In this document: one piece after another, positions 11,751 through 24,200 of the stretch
How the letters are laid out: each line of letters begins with the position of its first letter
Position numbering within the stretch: the stretch's first letter is position 1
Source of the DNA: Varroa destructor
Taxonomy: Eukaryota > Arthropoda > Arachnida > Mesostigmata > Varroidae
Direction of reading: 5' to 3'
DNA length: 64,000 nt
Assembly: GCF_002443255.2 (NCBI RefSeq)
Contig: NW_019211457.1
Coordinates: 15,300,374-15,364,373 of the forward strand
Made by a program: the position numbers and the translations under genes
The notes under the pieces: model-generated
Told to the model about the DNA's origin: nothing
What the model saw: only the letters and a program-made list of their open reading frames with translations
Databases searched by the model: none

Positions 11751-14700
11751 GACCTCTTCTGCTTTACAAAAACCTTCTCAATAGTCACCGACGAGGACCA
11801 AAGAAGTCACTCAGACGGACTTGAGGTCGGTAAAAAAAGGTCGCTTGAGTCAGCCGTCCTCGCCAACAGTGAACCTTTGGAATATTTGCAGTGGTTTCGA
11901 CCGAAGTTTCAACACACAATTGACCACTTGATACCAGATCATCAGCACAAGTCCTTATGCATCATTAGACCACTGTAGCGCGATGCAGAGCTCACAACGA
12001 ATGTTAACCAAAATCACGCACCAACACTTCTCGCTATAATAAGCGATAGCCACTAGTAACTAGGAGCAGTCGGTCGATGTATACGTGTGTGATATGGGGA
12101 GACGTCCTTAAACACCTTGTTGTTTAGACGAATCTACCGGGGCGTCCGGTAAACGCCGATCTAATTGTACGGTAACACCAGACCAGGATCGAATATACTG
12201 ATCGCTGCAGCCGACCGGACGCGCTCGTCGGCCGTAAGGTTGCCGTGTGTCGGGCAGCTATGCCAGTAGATCGACAATGGCCTGCAAAATCATTTTAGCG
12301 CACAAAATCATTAAGGAAAAATGCAACAACTTACCCTGCCATCTTGTTGAGCCGTTAGGGTTAATGGAGCGCTACCGGACCGTAGAGTCCGAGCAAAGAT
12401 TGCCCAATTTGTTCCGAGCATTAAGGATAAGATTCTTCGGATTCCGCCGAAATTCGACGAAAGTGCCGCATTTAGTCTCAGCCATTCGTTTTGTTAATGT
12501 TGAGCTGAAGAAGGGAGCAGGTTAATCAATTTATCCCACTGAAAAATCTTACGTGATGGCACTTTCTTATCGAAAATGATCCCTTAAACTTGTCGAATTG
12601 GGCTGGTTTTTGGTGGGTAGCTAAAGTTCCTGCTTGGAAAGATGGAGCCGCCAGGTCAAATGCTTTTTCGTGACTTGCTTTTTGCCATAGTAGGTAATGC
12701 TAATTTAGTTGGCCATAAACTAACAGCAGTTATTTCTTTTTTTTCCATATTTAAAGACAACGCCGCACCATAATTTACAAGGGACAAACCGACCCAGAGC
12801 ACTTTTTGGTTCGATTTATCACCAGTGTAAAAATTGTGTTATATGAATAAGTGTGCTTAATAAGTGTGTTGCATGACAAACTGTATGTGTAAATATATGT
12901 AGGTCGTATTGTGAACGAAGCTGTCTGGTTTTGCGTCCGTCAGGTTTATAGCCTAATAACCGGCCGTAGCATATCAAAGCGATTATGGTTTAAAACAGCG
13001 AAAACTCTGTCGAGTCAGAAGAATAAGAACAGCCTCCGAAACAGCAGCAGAAGCAAATGAGCGCCGTATAGCAAAACGAACAAGACAACAGACTTCTAAG
13101 TAGAATGGAACTATAAAAAAGGCAAATACTCATACTAAAAGATATATGCAAAATAGGCTGATATCAATAGAACAAACAATATGTGCTCTTACTGTAAAAC
13201 ACACACATGTTCCTACTCAATTTTAAACAAATACACTACAGGAGCTCCAAGACAGAAATTGTAAACTTCCATAAGCCACTTATAAACTCATTGAATGTTT
13301 GTGATTGCTTAAACAAAAACAACGGCTTAACTGTTTTCGTTGAGGTTTCATAAAAAACAAGTAAAATGTGCGCGATTAATTCAATTCCAAATTGTGACCT
13401 TCCGATTCAGGCTTTGCATTTACGGTAATGAGGGTGGACCGCGTAACATGAAAAAAATCAAAAACTGTAGACATATTTCGAATAACAGCACTTTATGATG
13501 ACAGTCTGGGACGAATGATTTATGATTAGACAAGAGATTTTTAGAAATTTTGATCGTTGCTCCGTGATGCATGTAATAAAGGTGAATTTTTCGAAGCTAT
13601 CTTCTCTGTATGTTCAGGCGACTTCCGCTAAGAGCCACCAGTAATCGACTGAGGTAGAGGCGCCAGTATGGAAGACGCCTCTATTAGAAGATCACACGTA
13701 TGCATTGCGATAAAAATAATCTATCAAAAGATGCACACGTAAACATGCGACTAGACGAAGCTGACGCGCAGTAATGTAAGCTTATACTAGACATCGGTGA
13801 AGATAAATCTCCAAAAAATGCTAACAATGAAATTACAATGCTTGAAAACGATGCGCTAAAACAAGGTTCTATCGCCTAACGTATCGACCTGATCTAGCAG
13901 CTAATATCAAGTAAAAATTCAATAGAAAAATTTTCGAAGAAACGCATATTAATTCCCGTTAACCAACTGATCCGAGAAATAAACAATATTTAGATTGCAC
14001 GATTCTTTAGAAATCATAAGGAATACTCTCCCTTCAGTCAAAATACCGATGTGACACATTTCGAAATTACTTGAGGTTCTTGAAGTATCTGGGCTTTTAT
14101 CTCATAACTTGCAACTAGATAAAGATTTTCGGATCATTCTAAATCTTTTTTTTTTTAATGAGGAGTTCTTCAACGGTACAGGGATAATAGCTCATGATTT
14201 CGACAATCACCTAATTGTCACAAAAAATGCGGGCAGCACATTTAAAGGACAAGTTGTTCTACCTCCAAGAATTAATTTCTACCCTTAAAAGGACGGTGAT
14301 TTGCTATTACGCCCACCTCAATTTCCAGTGCAATCATGTTTTGCTATAACTCTAAAAAACTAAGGACAAATACTGGAAGATACTTATTTCCCTTGAAGAA
14401 CCAATATTTAATCACCGTAAGCTACATATTGCTCTGAGTTGCGTGCAAAACTCTTCTTCCTCAAAAAGAGCAATAAAACTAAAAATATGATAATTTGCAG
14501 CCTTATGCAATGATATCTTTGCAAATCAACTTTAGCAACGACTCATTTATTCATACATGCATGGCTTGGTGTTAAAAGTGCCTACGCTCAATGACATTGC
14601 TTTTACATTAACGGTAAAAATATAGCCCTATTCAACAGAAAACATAGCAAAACAAACTTCAAACGAAACCACTGTTTTTTTTAAAGTCTCCGAAATTGAT

Positions 14701-16812
14701 AACTCAAAAAAATCTTAAGCAAAACAACTTTTGTTTTTAGGGTGCGGTGAAATATGTTTAATACCAAAATAGACGCCGAACAAAGCCCGCAGGTCTGTTT
14801 AGTGTCGTGTAAGATGAATTAATTTCAATATACGTCCAGTGACGGTCGATATTGAAATTTTTTTCATAATAAAAAGACGAAGTTGTAACGCGAGTTTACA
14901 CCGTGTGTTTAGACTGCGCGTTGCGCACAATGGTCGTACTTAACACGGTTAATATAATAATCTACTAGGCAATATATACCAAGCTGGGTGCACTCCGCAC
15001 TACTGCTCAAATAGGACTCGAATAGCAAATTGAGAGGTGAAAAGCCTTCACTTTTAATATAATCACGTTGTTTTTCTTCCATTACTTATTAAAATCTCTT
15101 AGACTATTTGAGCATTTTTATAAGTATTCCATATGTAAATTGTGCGGCCGTGCATGTGGCAACACACCCAACTGTTGCTCGAGTCTTGCATAGATTAGCT
15201 CATATGAAATTTGAAATAAAATGTATTATTCACACGACAGTGTTGTGTTATTCATTGAAAAACAGCATTTTCATTATCTTTTCAAGGAATCCAAGACATA
15301 TACAGCCTAAACGGCCCAGTAAAGGTAAGCGCGAGGCAAATGGTTTATCGTAGCCAAAACAGAGGCTAATGAAATATTTTGGCTGAGTCTATTCGAAATG
15401 CTACAGCTAAGGAACTACATAGTGTAGAATACCTTATATTACACGCATTATTTACCAAACAATGTGCCTATTTATGTAGACGCTCTGCTCAGCAAAACAA
15501 ATAGGCAGACGACCTTGTTTCCCACAACTACCAATATGACTTTCGTAATATTAACAAAGTTATAGGAAATGGCGCTTGACGTAGCTTTATTTGTTGCTGT
15601 ACTCCATTTGGATGTCGTCGTTCAGCATGTCGTTAAGCAATCGGACAAAGAGCCTAATACTGATGTCGAACACTATAACCATTTTGCTATTCTGTGGGTA
15701 GCTTTACCATCACCACTGAATTTCTTTGCTTTTGTACTTTAAAGTACTTGGTAAAACAGAGATTATTTTAAATTCAGCTGTTACGGATATACTTTTACGG
15801 ACGCAATAGTCCCAAAATGTTAACTACATTATTGATATCCGCACATTGTATTCCTATTATGCCTAGTCCAAGATCTAATTTAGGGCAACGCAAATATCTG
15901 TTTATAGGATAAAGGAAATTAGGTGAGCGACTAAAGCAATCCAAAAGATTACTCGTGAATAGGTTACAAGGATGTAGTTTGAAGCGAAAATAGCTATATT
16001 AAAGTTAGAGTATTGAAAGGTCCCGATGGGTTACCTAAGTAACTGAAGTGGTTCCCCGGTGCGAAATTGTTTTCAGCAAAATGAGCTTTCGTAGACGACA
16101 ACCCTTACAGGACTATAATAATGCACTACTGTATAAGCTCAGCAATCCGTTACACCCGTCTCGTATATTTCCCAATACTTTCAACGTGTCTTAAACCAAA
16201 AATGTACATATTTTTTACTGGATTATTCCTCATTCACAAGATTAATAGGACAGAAATCATTAGTTTCAGAAATGCGTTTTGCTGCGGTTCGTTTTGTTCA
16301 ATCATCTCGAAAACCGCAAGTCCTACGAAAATCTAAATAAGATATGAGATTTATTGGTTTCGAGGTACAGAAAAAAGTTGAACAAAAAGAGAAGTAGAAA
16401 ACTATATCTCAACGACCATGCATCTAAAAAACTAATGTCTCTATTTTGATGCTATTAAAAATATCACCTAACCACAACAAGTAATCAGCGCAACCACAGT
16501 ATTTGAAGTAGTTAAATTCCTTATGTCAGTAGTCCAACATCCATTAATTCTATTTTCCAGAAGACAATAAACTTACTAACAGCCTGAGCATCTTTGATGA
16601 GACTACTTTGGTTATTTTTTTAACTTTTCTGCTTAATTTTACTATAACATGGGCCAAAATCGTAGTGGATTGCTATGAAGACACTACGTTTATAGAATAT
16701 ACGAATATAGGTTTTCATTAAAAAAATACTCCTTAACCCTCGAATCCCCATCGGATCCCATAAAAAGAAAACACTACGCATATTTTTTTACATCGTCGGC
16801 CTCTTGCCACAC
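11751..16812. other. 5 kb region without a supported gene
   Basis: AT-rich. It contains a CpG-richer patch at about 12110-12260, an 8-bp stem hairpin at 13655-13683, and chance-like ORFs (92 codons at 12247-12525 +, 81 at 15108-15353 +) without recognisable domains or coherent splice flanks. No tRNA or transposon was recognised. Confidence 0.5.
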
Positions 16813-16840
16813 CCCACCGAGCAGTATACTACTCGGCGGG
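16813..16840 (-). promoter_or_regulatory. RNA hairpin at the RpL32 3' end
   Basis: Read on the minus strand, the 28 nt fold into a 14-bp helix around TATA, reduced in practice by the 4-nt loop. Two positions are G-U wobbles in this RNA but would be A-C mismatches in a plus-strand transcript. It starts 27 nt after the RpL32 stop codon, at or just beyond the expected cleavage site. A role in 3' end formation or termination is inference. Confidence 0.4.
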
Positions 16841-16866
16841 CGTATAGTTTCGTACCGCATGCCTAG

Positions 16867-16872
16867 TTTATT
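16867..16872 (-). terminator. poly(A) signal overlapping the RpL32 stop codon
   Basis: The last codons read GAA TAA A, so AATAAA includes the stop codon itself. No other AATAAA lies near, and very short 3' UTRs are normal for ribosomal protein genes. Confidence 0.5.
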
Positions 16873-17575
16873 CGTTCTCCTCCTGGCGTAATTTGGCGTG
16901 ACGGTTCGTCACCAAGATCGACAGTTGACGAGCGCGCTCGACGATTTCCTTGCGCTTTTTAGCGCAGACTTTGTGAGCGATCTCGGCACAGTAACGCTTG
17001 TTGGTCATCATGAGCATCTCAAGCTCCTTAAGATTGGTGATTGTTACCCTACGAAAACCATTCGGCAGAATATGGCGGGTCTTCTTATTCGAGCCATAAC
17101 CGCAGTTGGGCATCAAATACTGGCCTTTAAAACGTCTACGAACACGGTTGTCGATACCCTTAGGCTTCCGCCATTTGCTCTATAATAATGAGAAAGAAAT
17201 GAAAATAAGATTCAGTTAATTAAAATATTCTATTATTTTAATAGTCAAGGGCATAAATAGATATGAAGGTGGGCCATTTACGACACGCTTGGTAATTAGG
17301 TAAATTGAATGGGCAGTCCAACTGTCCTGGAAACTTTTATGCACAAGCACAAGGTAAAGACGTAAGCAAACCATTATGAACAAGCCTGTTTGCTCTGATT
17401 AGAGCTTCACGTGGCAAGTAAACCGTTTTCTGGAAGGAATACAAAGCCCATATTCTTGACGTTGACGCTCTGTACTTACTGAAAGACGCCCACAGCGATC
17501 ACTTTGATGACGAATGAAACGCTTCGTCCTCTTCTTGACGATTTTATGCGAAGTGGCAGGTCGAAGCTTGGTCAT
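16868..17575 (-). CDS. RpL32: 60S ribosomal protein L32 (eL32)
   Basis: Structural protein of the large cytosolic ribosomal subunit, 135 aa, the usual length. There are two coding exons: 17480-17575 ([20 protein letters not shown]..., 32 codons, donor GTAAGT) and 16868-17179 (acceptor TATAG, 103 codons plus TAA), joined in phase 0 at [12 protein letters not shown]. Diagnostic segments are [43 protein letters not shown] and the C-terminal RQEENE. The ATG sits about 11 nt inside an exon that begins after the acceptor TTTCAG, so a 5' UTR exon must lie upstream; the best candidate is at 17870-17898. The N-terminus ([11 protein letters not shown]) differs from the common MAxRP form, but the core is fully conserved. 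Confidence 0.97.
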
Positions 17576-17869
17576 CTTACTATTTCTGAAATATTCATAA
17601 TAACAGCAGGCAGTTGAGAACGTGACTCACACTGACTATATCATTATGTATAAAGTAACATTCAAAACAAGATACAACAGACGATGTGGCCTAATTTCGA
17701 TGCGGCGTTCGGAAATTCAAATCCATTTTAAGCTATGGCTTTTCCACAAATCCTCGACTTGTAGACCTTCGACGAATAGCATGCACTTTAATCACTGATA
17801 ATAGACATGAAATTTCTGCATATATTAGTTGATTTCAATGGATTCTTACACTGGATCTAAGACACTCAC

Positions 17870-17898
17870 ACCGTAAGTTCGGATGGCCACCGGAAAAG
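17870..17898 (-). promoter_or_regulatory. RpL32: candidate 5' TOP leader exon of RpL32
   Basis: On the minus strand CTTTTCCGG begins at 17898. This is a C followed by a pyrimidine run, typical of the 5' terminal oligopyrimidine tract of ribosomal protein mRNAs. About 28 nt later comes a consensus donor GTGAGT (17869 down to 17864). Splicing to the acceptor at 17587-17586 would give a leader of about 40 nt. The TOP motif would place the mRNA under growth-dependent translational control (known for the class; inferred here). Confidence 0.5.
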
Positions 17899-20800
17899 AA
17901 TGATCGACTGGTTTCGATTTCGAAACGACAGCAAAATAAAGGTAAACACTAACTTTCGCCGCGTTGCAATGCGCGGGTAATTTAAAAGACTTTTCTCTCA
18001 TTTCTTGGAGTTTTCCGTAAGTTCTTATTATACTTTGAAATAAAATCAGCATACGATCAGTAGATTGATAATTAAATGGTTGTTTTCAATAATATCAAAC
18101 ATTATGTATAATAACCACATTAAACACGAATATTTTGAACTGTTGCTCATTAAGTTGAGATAGGTCGCTTATCCACTGAATGGCACCAATTGCATGATTG
18201 AAATCTCTTCTTCTAGTAAAAAAAAAAAAGAGAGGAATTTTTGAAGAACAAATACGTATTGTAGATGATAATGCTATCTTTACATTGATGCAATCATAAA
18301 GGTATATACGCAAAAATACAAGTGCCGTTATCAATCGGGTCACAAGAATATCGTGAAAAATAAAATCAACACCTATAGCAAACGCGCACTACCAAAACAT
18401 AGTACAGTAAATCATTTGGCATTGTGGAATTATAATATACCTTAATCATTTAACATGTGTACGCCACGTACACAATAACAAGCAGACACTCTATGATCCA
18501 AACTGCGGCTGATATTTGATTACGGGAGATTCTAATTGTACGGGAACTTGCATTTTACCTATTATAGCGTCATAGAACTTGAATCGTTTTTCAAACCTTT
18601 TTGATTGGATAGTCCCATAGGAGCTTCCCATAAGGACTGCTTCGTTCAGTAGCCACGATGTTGCCATAATAACAAGTCAAAATAGTAACCTAGAGCTGTC
18701 CGGTCGTTCTGGGTAGAGTTAGTGATCACAAATTTGCCGCGTGCTATGACCTTCCCCAATGTGACGTTCTTCTGTAACCCATAACGAGCCATCTGGTAGT
18801 GGATCACGAAGAAAAAAACCCATACCCGGAGTTTAGGGACGGGCCAGAGGGCTCTTCTCTAGGACAGGTAAGATGGCTAGCGGTCTGAATAACACAGATC
18901 ATATACCTCTGAGGTTTCATCATTTTCCTTATGCCAACTCGTCTATATATTCTGTGTCTGCATTTTAGGCAAGCACTCTATGTCCAGCATTACTAAAACG
19001 AGCCCAAGAACGGCCAGTTAGACATGACACGGCCCTGAATAAACCGCCGTAATCAATCCAAAGAATTCCTCATACATGGGCTGCCATACCATGTGCTTTT
19101 TTCTCATGCAGTCGTCCTTTCACTACGTTGTGGTTTATGTCAATACGTACGTCTGACTTTGAGTCACGTTAAACGTGTGTCCAGTTAATCAGTATCTTTA
19201 TTACACTTCACCGAGTCAGTCAAAGCCAACGCTACTACTGGAATTCTTTTTCGCCAATAAGGCTAAAATACCACTCAACAGTGCCGTATGTTTGGCTAGT
19301 CGCTTAGCTTGCAATCTGAATTTATAGAAAATTTTTCGGAGTGTCTGAGAATAAAATGACAGTTTATTATCATAGTATTCGTCATAGTATACGTAGAGAC
19401 ATGTAGGAATCAAAAGATCGATATACGAAAATAACGTAGATGCCAAACGAGTATATATTTTTATGGAAAAAATATATATTTTATTGGAAACTGTATAGTG
19501 TATATCGCTTTGGGCGAGTTTGGGGCGACATCATAAGAACTTTGGTAACAAATTTGGAAAAAGAAGAAAATAAAATAAAGCTATTATTCTAAATGTTTTG
19601 ACGTAAACTGAGCAGACCGCGATTGAGGTGTTTTTATGCCTACACAAAAAAGGGCGCATACTCTCGCTTATGCGATACACTCAGCACTCGTGGATGCTGT
19701 CTTGAAATCTAATGCTTCGAAGGCAAGCCGTATACATACGAATTTAAAAATCCGCTGTTGTCGTTAGGTTACGAATATCAATACTTTGTTCTAATATAGG
19801 TAATTAAGGCAAATGTTGTGCTTTCCATTTAAATTTTCCTTTTTCTGTATGTGATGGACTGGTCACTGCTTGTAAAATCTAGTTAAGTTCAAGAAGTTCT
19901 CTTCAGCAAACGCATCACAGTCGGCGCAAGTTCAGGATATTTTTTAATTCCACTTTTTCATATAAATTGATTTTGTATTATTCTAGATTTGTCATGGAAA
20001 CGAGAACTTTTTGGATATGAGTACACCTCAATAACGACAAAGGTTTCGTTCTGACGGGCATGCGTAACATACTGCGTTTCGAATGTCAAGAATTTAACTA
20101 GGATAGACAGCCTACGGCCGTACGATGCTTGTGATCCTAAGTATAGAGGAGTGATTAGCATATTCCTGCTAAGGACATGTGCTGGTCCAGATGCAAATCC
20201 AAATTAACCAAACTTTGTTTCATGCACTTCAGCCCGAGTCAACGGTTCGAAGTAGTTCCTAAAAGCTAAAGTGCGAATCGTAACACTCTTAATCAACCCT
20301 CATAATTGTTAGAGGCCTTCGCTACTAGCGAAATAGCCACTATATTCTCTGGTTGATGGCCAAAATCACACGTCAAACAAAATAACAGCGAATTACTTTG
20401 TGTAAAACGAATACAGCCGTTCGCGCCAAATTTGCTGTGATGAAAAGCGGAGTTTTCGCCCACTGTTGGTCATATTAAGTTTTAAAAAACTATGTTGAGC
20501 ACGTGAAACATACGATAAGAAATACCGCTTAATAAGTTACTGTACGTACTCAGTTGTATAGAATCAGCTGAACTTCAGTGCATATTCTGACACCTCAAAC
20601 AGGTTTGTTAAGATTTGTCAAACAGATTTGTTTGACTCTTCTTCTAGGTAAGTTCGTATTATGTGTGAAATAAGCGTAAATCATTTTTGTGATTCTTGAG
20701 TCACATATGCTATGGTCCCTTTTGGATAGCAGACATACATCTATAACCATGAATTGCCTTTGCGTATTTTGTATAAATTGGAAATAGAGTAACTTATTCA

Positions 20801-21040
20801 ATTGAATAGCACCCGATTTTACCATCGTCCTGTTCCAATTTTGGCGGTACAAACGGCAGCATCTTAATCGTTTTAATCCGACTATTTGCCCCTGGTGACT
20901 TTGGTCTACATTTCCGTTTCATCGACCGTAATGACCACAACTACGACTGTTGTGTGGTACCACACACGTATCGACATCCATCCATGGTTTCGCTCAACGT
21001 TCTCGATCTCTTTTTACCTGCAGCGCTACCAGTAGTCCAT
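17899..21040. other. gene-poor region upstream of RpL32
   Basis: Mostly AT-rich. A minus-strand frame of about 75 codons (roughly 18641-18865, behind a CCTAG acceptor) stays open and has some coding flavour (VTLGKVIARGKFVITN) but resembles nothing I know. Other ORFs look like chance. Confidence 0.4.
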
Positions 21041-21286
21041 TTAAAGTGCAATGTTTTGACCCATCCTCGCGCCTCCAGCTGTCGATGCCTCAGTGTGAGC
21101 CAATACACCTCGCTTGCGCCAACGACGGGCAGAAACAGAAGGCGAGAGATCGCATCGTAGGGCCGCTTTCAATGGTATCTCTCGCGGACCCGTCTGTCGT
21201 CTGCTCCGGGGATCTTCGTTATCCACACAGCACTCCTCACCACGGCTCTGTGTGCGCCAGGGGTTATCGTCATAGTCGTCGATGTG
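21041..21286 (-). CDS. hypothetical terminal exon in a CpG-rich patch
   Basis: An 82-codon frame ending in TAA at 21041-21043, behind a possible acceptor (ttgacttctcaag). The product is hydrophilic and charged: it starts HIDDYDDNPWRTQSRGEE, then runs of Arg, Ser and Pro, then ARRWRKRGVLAHTEAST. No family is recognised and no upstream exon was found. The region is markedly richer in G+C and CpG than its surroundings, and plus-strand frames are also open here, so it may instead be a 5' UTR or promoter patch for a plus-strand gene. Confidence 0.22.
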   Translation of the reverse strand, partial: HIDDYDDNPWRTQSRGEECCVDNEDPRSRRQTGPREIPLKAALRCDLSPSVSARRWRKRGVLAHTEASTAGGARMGQNIAL

Positions 21287-24200
21287 CTTGAGAAGTCAAG
21301 TGCAGGTTCAGCAGACTACAAAGAGACACCGAGCGAACGTGTGTGATCAGGTGGTGCGGGACACATCTGATATACCGTAGGCTGTGGTGGCAGCGGTCAC
21401 TTTACGAAATTACGTTATATTGCAGTCAGTTGAGATTTGCAGGTGGAACGCTGTTGTTTTCGTAGTTGCTCGCTGCAAGGAGTACCTGACCGTCACGGTT
21501 CAAATCTGCTCCCACAAGGCGAAGGATTGTAACGGCATTAGCAGCGACTGTAATCGCTTGTGTGTGTATGTGTTGCGTGTTTGTGTGAGGTGGATTTGCC
21601 GTGGCTCTGTGGCTGTTATTGCCTGCACAGTCTTCGCAAAATGGATCTTTCTGAACTTATTGCGCCAAGGTGCATGGCAGGCAGCAAATAGGTACGATCG
21701 ATCTTCTGTCAATTTAGTCGTGTTTAAAGCCTTGTATTGAAAAGACGTTTATCGCTAAAAATTCGGTATTATCTGCTGAGGTCAAAAAACTGCACGAATA
21801 TAATTTGTGTGGAAAATAGAGAAAACCCTCGGAGGAGAGTTTAAGTACGTGCGTATGTTTGTCAAAAGTTGTTTCTCCGTTGTGTCACGGATTCCGACGG
21901 CAACCACGCTTGCCTGTATAATACGTAGGCGAACAGCTGCAGGTGAAGCTGTAATGGACCCTTGCCGCGTTATGAAATAGCGAAGATGAAAGCTGAATCA
22001 ATGTCAAATTCACTCTCGACCACGGGTTACACCTGACATATCTCCACAAGCGGAACCGATATTACGGGACTCGCTGTCTCCTAACCCGATTCACCTATAT
22101 GAAAATTTTTATATACTTTCATGTAGGGAATCTTAAAAGTCACTTTGACCACAAACTGCAATTTCTGTTTTGCCTACGTCTTACGGGCCTGTCGACGCAG
22201 CAATCGACGTATGTATTGCGGGCCTCGGTATGAATGTTTATACTTAGCAGCAGTGAATGACTACGAACTTGGGGTGTTGGTATCGTCAAACAAGATTACC
22301 CCTCAGTGGTTTGCGGCAATTTGAAGCGTCTTCCTCATTGAAACCGCAAACGAGCCTGTGACTGGCTAAAAAAGACAGCACTCAGTGGTTAAGTGGTAAA
22401 GTGGTCCGCACCAGGTAGACACCTTTTAAACCTCGAATAAGTCAGCTTACTTCATGATCAGTGGATCGGTGAGTAATGCAGCTAAGTGCAAACCAGGAAG
22501 TGATAACTTTCCAAGCATGACATTTGTTTTGGTCGTGATGAAAACAAACAAATTGCGTTTCTTTTCTCTCGCAACAACAAGCGAATAAATGACAACGATT
22601 TGCTAATTAGTGTCGGTTTATCGAATATAGTGCAATTTAAGTAACGCCAACAACGTCAGAGCAGCTATGTATTGTTCCAGAATCATATCAAGTTGACCAT
22701 AAGATTCTATAAACAGTCTGTCTGGCTGAACAACCGGGTAATAGGAAATTAAGGAAAACTAATCTTTTCGATTATCGGATCTCGATCTTTACGAGTCAAA
22801 TGTAGTAGACCCTGATTGATGTGTTCTAGATAATAAGCAGCCGGTTACTTTGCCTATAGATCACGCAGCGTAAGATTGCAAACATAACTTTCATACCGGT
22901 GCGTTTCACAGAACTTAAACATTTTTTCATTCTGATACAATTTGTGCTGGCACCTTCGATTGATGTTTCTATCGCTGCTGATAAATCGATGCTGCGTACC
23001 ATGAATAAACGATAAATAGCCAACGCTAACTGCTTATATGTATTGTATTTCTTCATCTATCTGAATCGGGAAGAATACCTAAATCGGAACAAACTTTGAT
23101 GAACTGTTCCTCGTGATGGGCATGCGCTCTTCTGCCATTCGTGGCACTACAATAAAACCTATTGTTTCGTGAACAGAAGAACAAACTCATCATGGTAAAA
23201 AAAACGTGTCATTTACGTAATTTGAGCGAAAATAAGTTGTTATTCAATCTCTTAGTACTGGACGAATCCCTTACCCTTTTTTTTACCTGAAATCGACGGT
23301 TTACACGATTGTCACTTTTCATTCGACTTTCGAAAAGCCCGCAAAAGATTTCTACAGTACAAATAGATTTCAATTGTTGAATCGGCTTTCGATTTAAAAG
23401 GCTTAAAAATGCATCCGTCGAAACGGCTCAAAAAGCCATTATTAATACACATAGATTCTTTTCATACCAAAATTAACGGCCGTTTCTTCAATTTGACAAT
23501 TGAGTCATCCAGATAAGCTTCAGCAGCTAATTTTTGTATTCTTCGAATATTTCAGTCGTCTTGAGTCATTGAATTTTTTGAGACCTTCGACCCTGGCCGA
23601 AATCCAGTCCTGCTCACATGGCATACCTGAGACACAGATTGAGTATGACTAGTTTATATCTATCGATATCGCTTGATGCACGGTTACTATGAAAAATTTA
23701 TTTGCAGAGCTTATTTACTAGTAAGCGGTTTAGGTATTTGATCAAAGCTTTATTCACGGTAAATTGTGGTCAGGAGTAACACTAGCAAGGAGTGTAAAAA
23801 ATTCTTTGTAGTATGGCTTTGTCTAGATAGTTTTAGAAACGTCCAAGATCAAACATGCAAGTCAACAAAGCGACACATCAGTTCCAATTCATGTGCCACA
23901 CCTTTAATATGAGACGTGATGCCGTCTGCGTCTCATGGAGAAATATTGTGGAACCGCTTCTAGTGTTACGTTCGAAACCGCCGTTAGCTATTCTGTCAGA
24001 CTCACGGATACGGTGAAATATTACCTAATAAGCTCTAGTCAGTCCCCTAGCAACAGCACGGCTCTGCTATTTAGCAGCGTCGCGTGCCCTTTAATGCTGA
24101 TACGCAATTCCACCAAAGAAATTCCTGCCATCTAGTTGTCTGTTTGTACTATTGCCGTTTCAGGAAAGCGGGTGTAATAATGTCATAGGGACGTTGTATC

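Noticed and set aside
12247..12525. 92-codon plus-strand ORF after a CpG-richer patch
   Set aside because: Start lies in poor context, no domain, and codon use is not convincing.
22385..22450. tRNA-like A box (TGGTTAAGTGGT) on the plus strand
   Set aside because: No matching B box or cloverleaf pairing follows; the downstream CCTCGAATAAG does not form a T arm.
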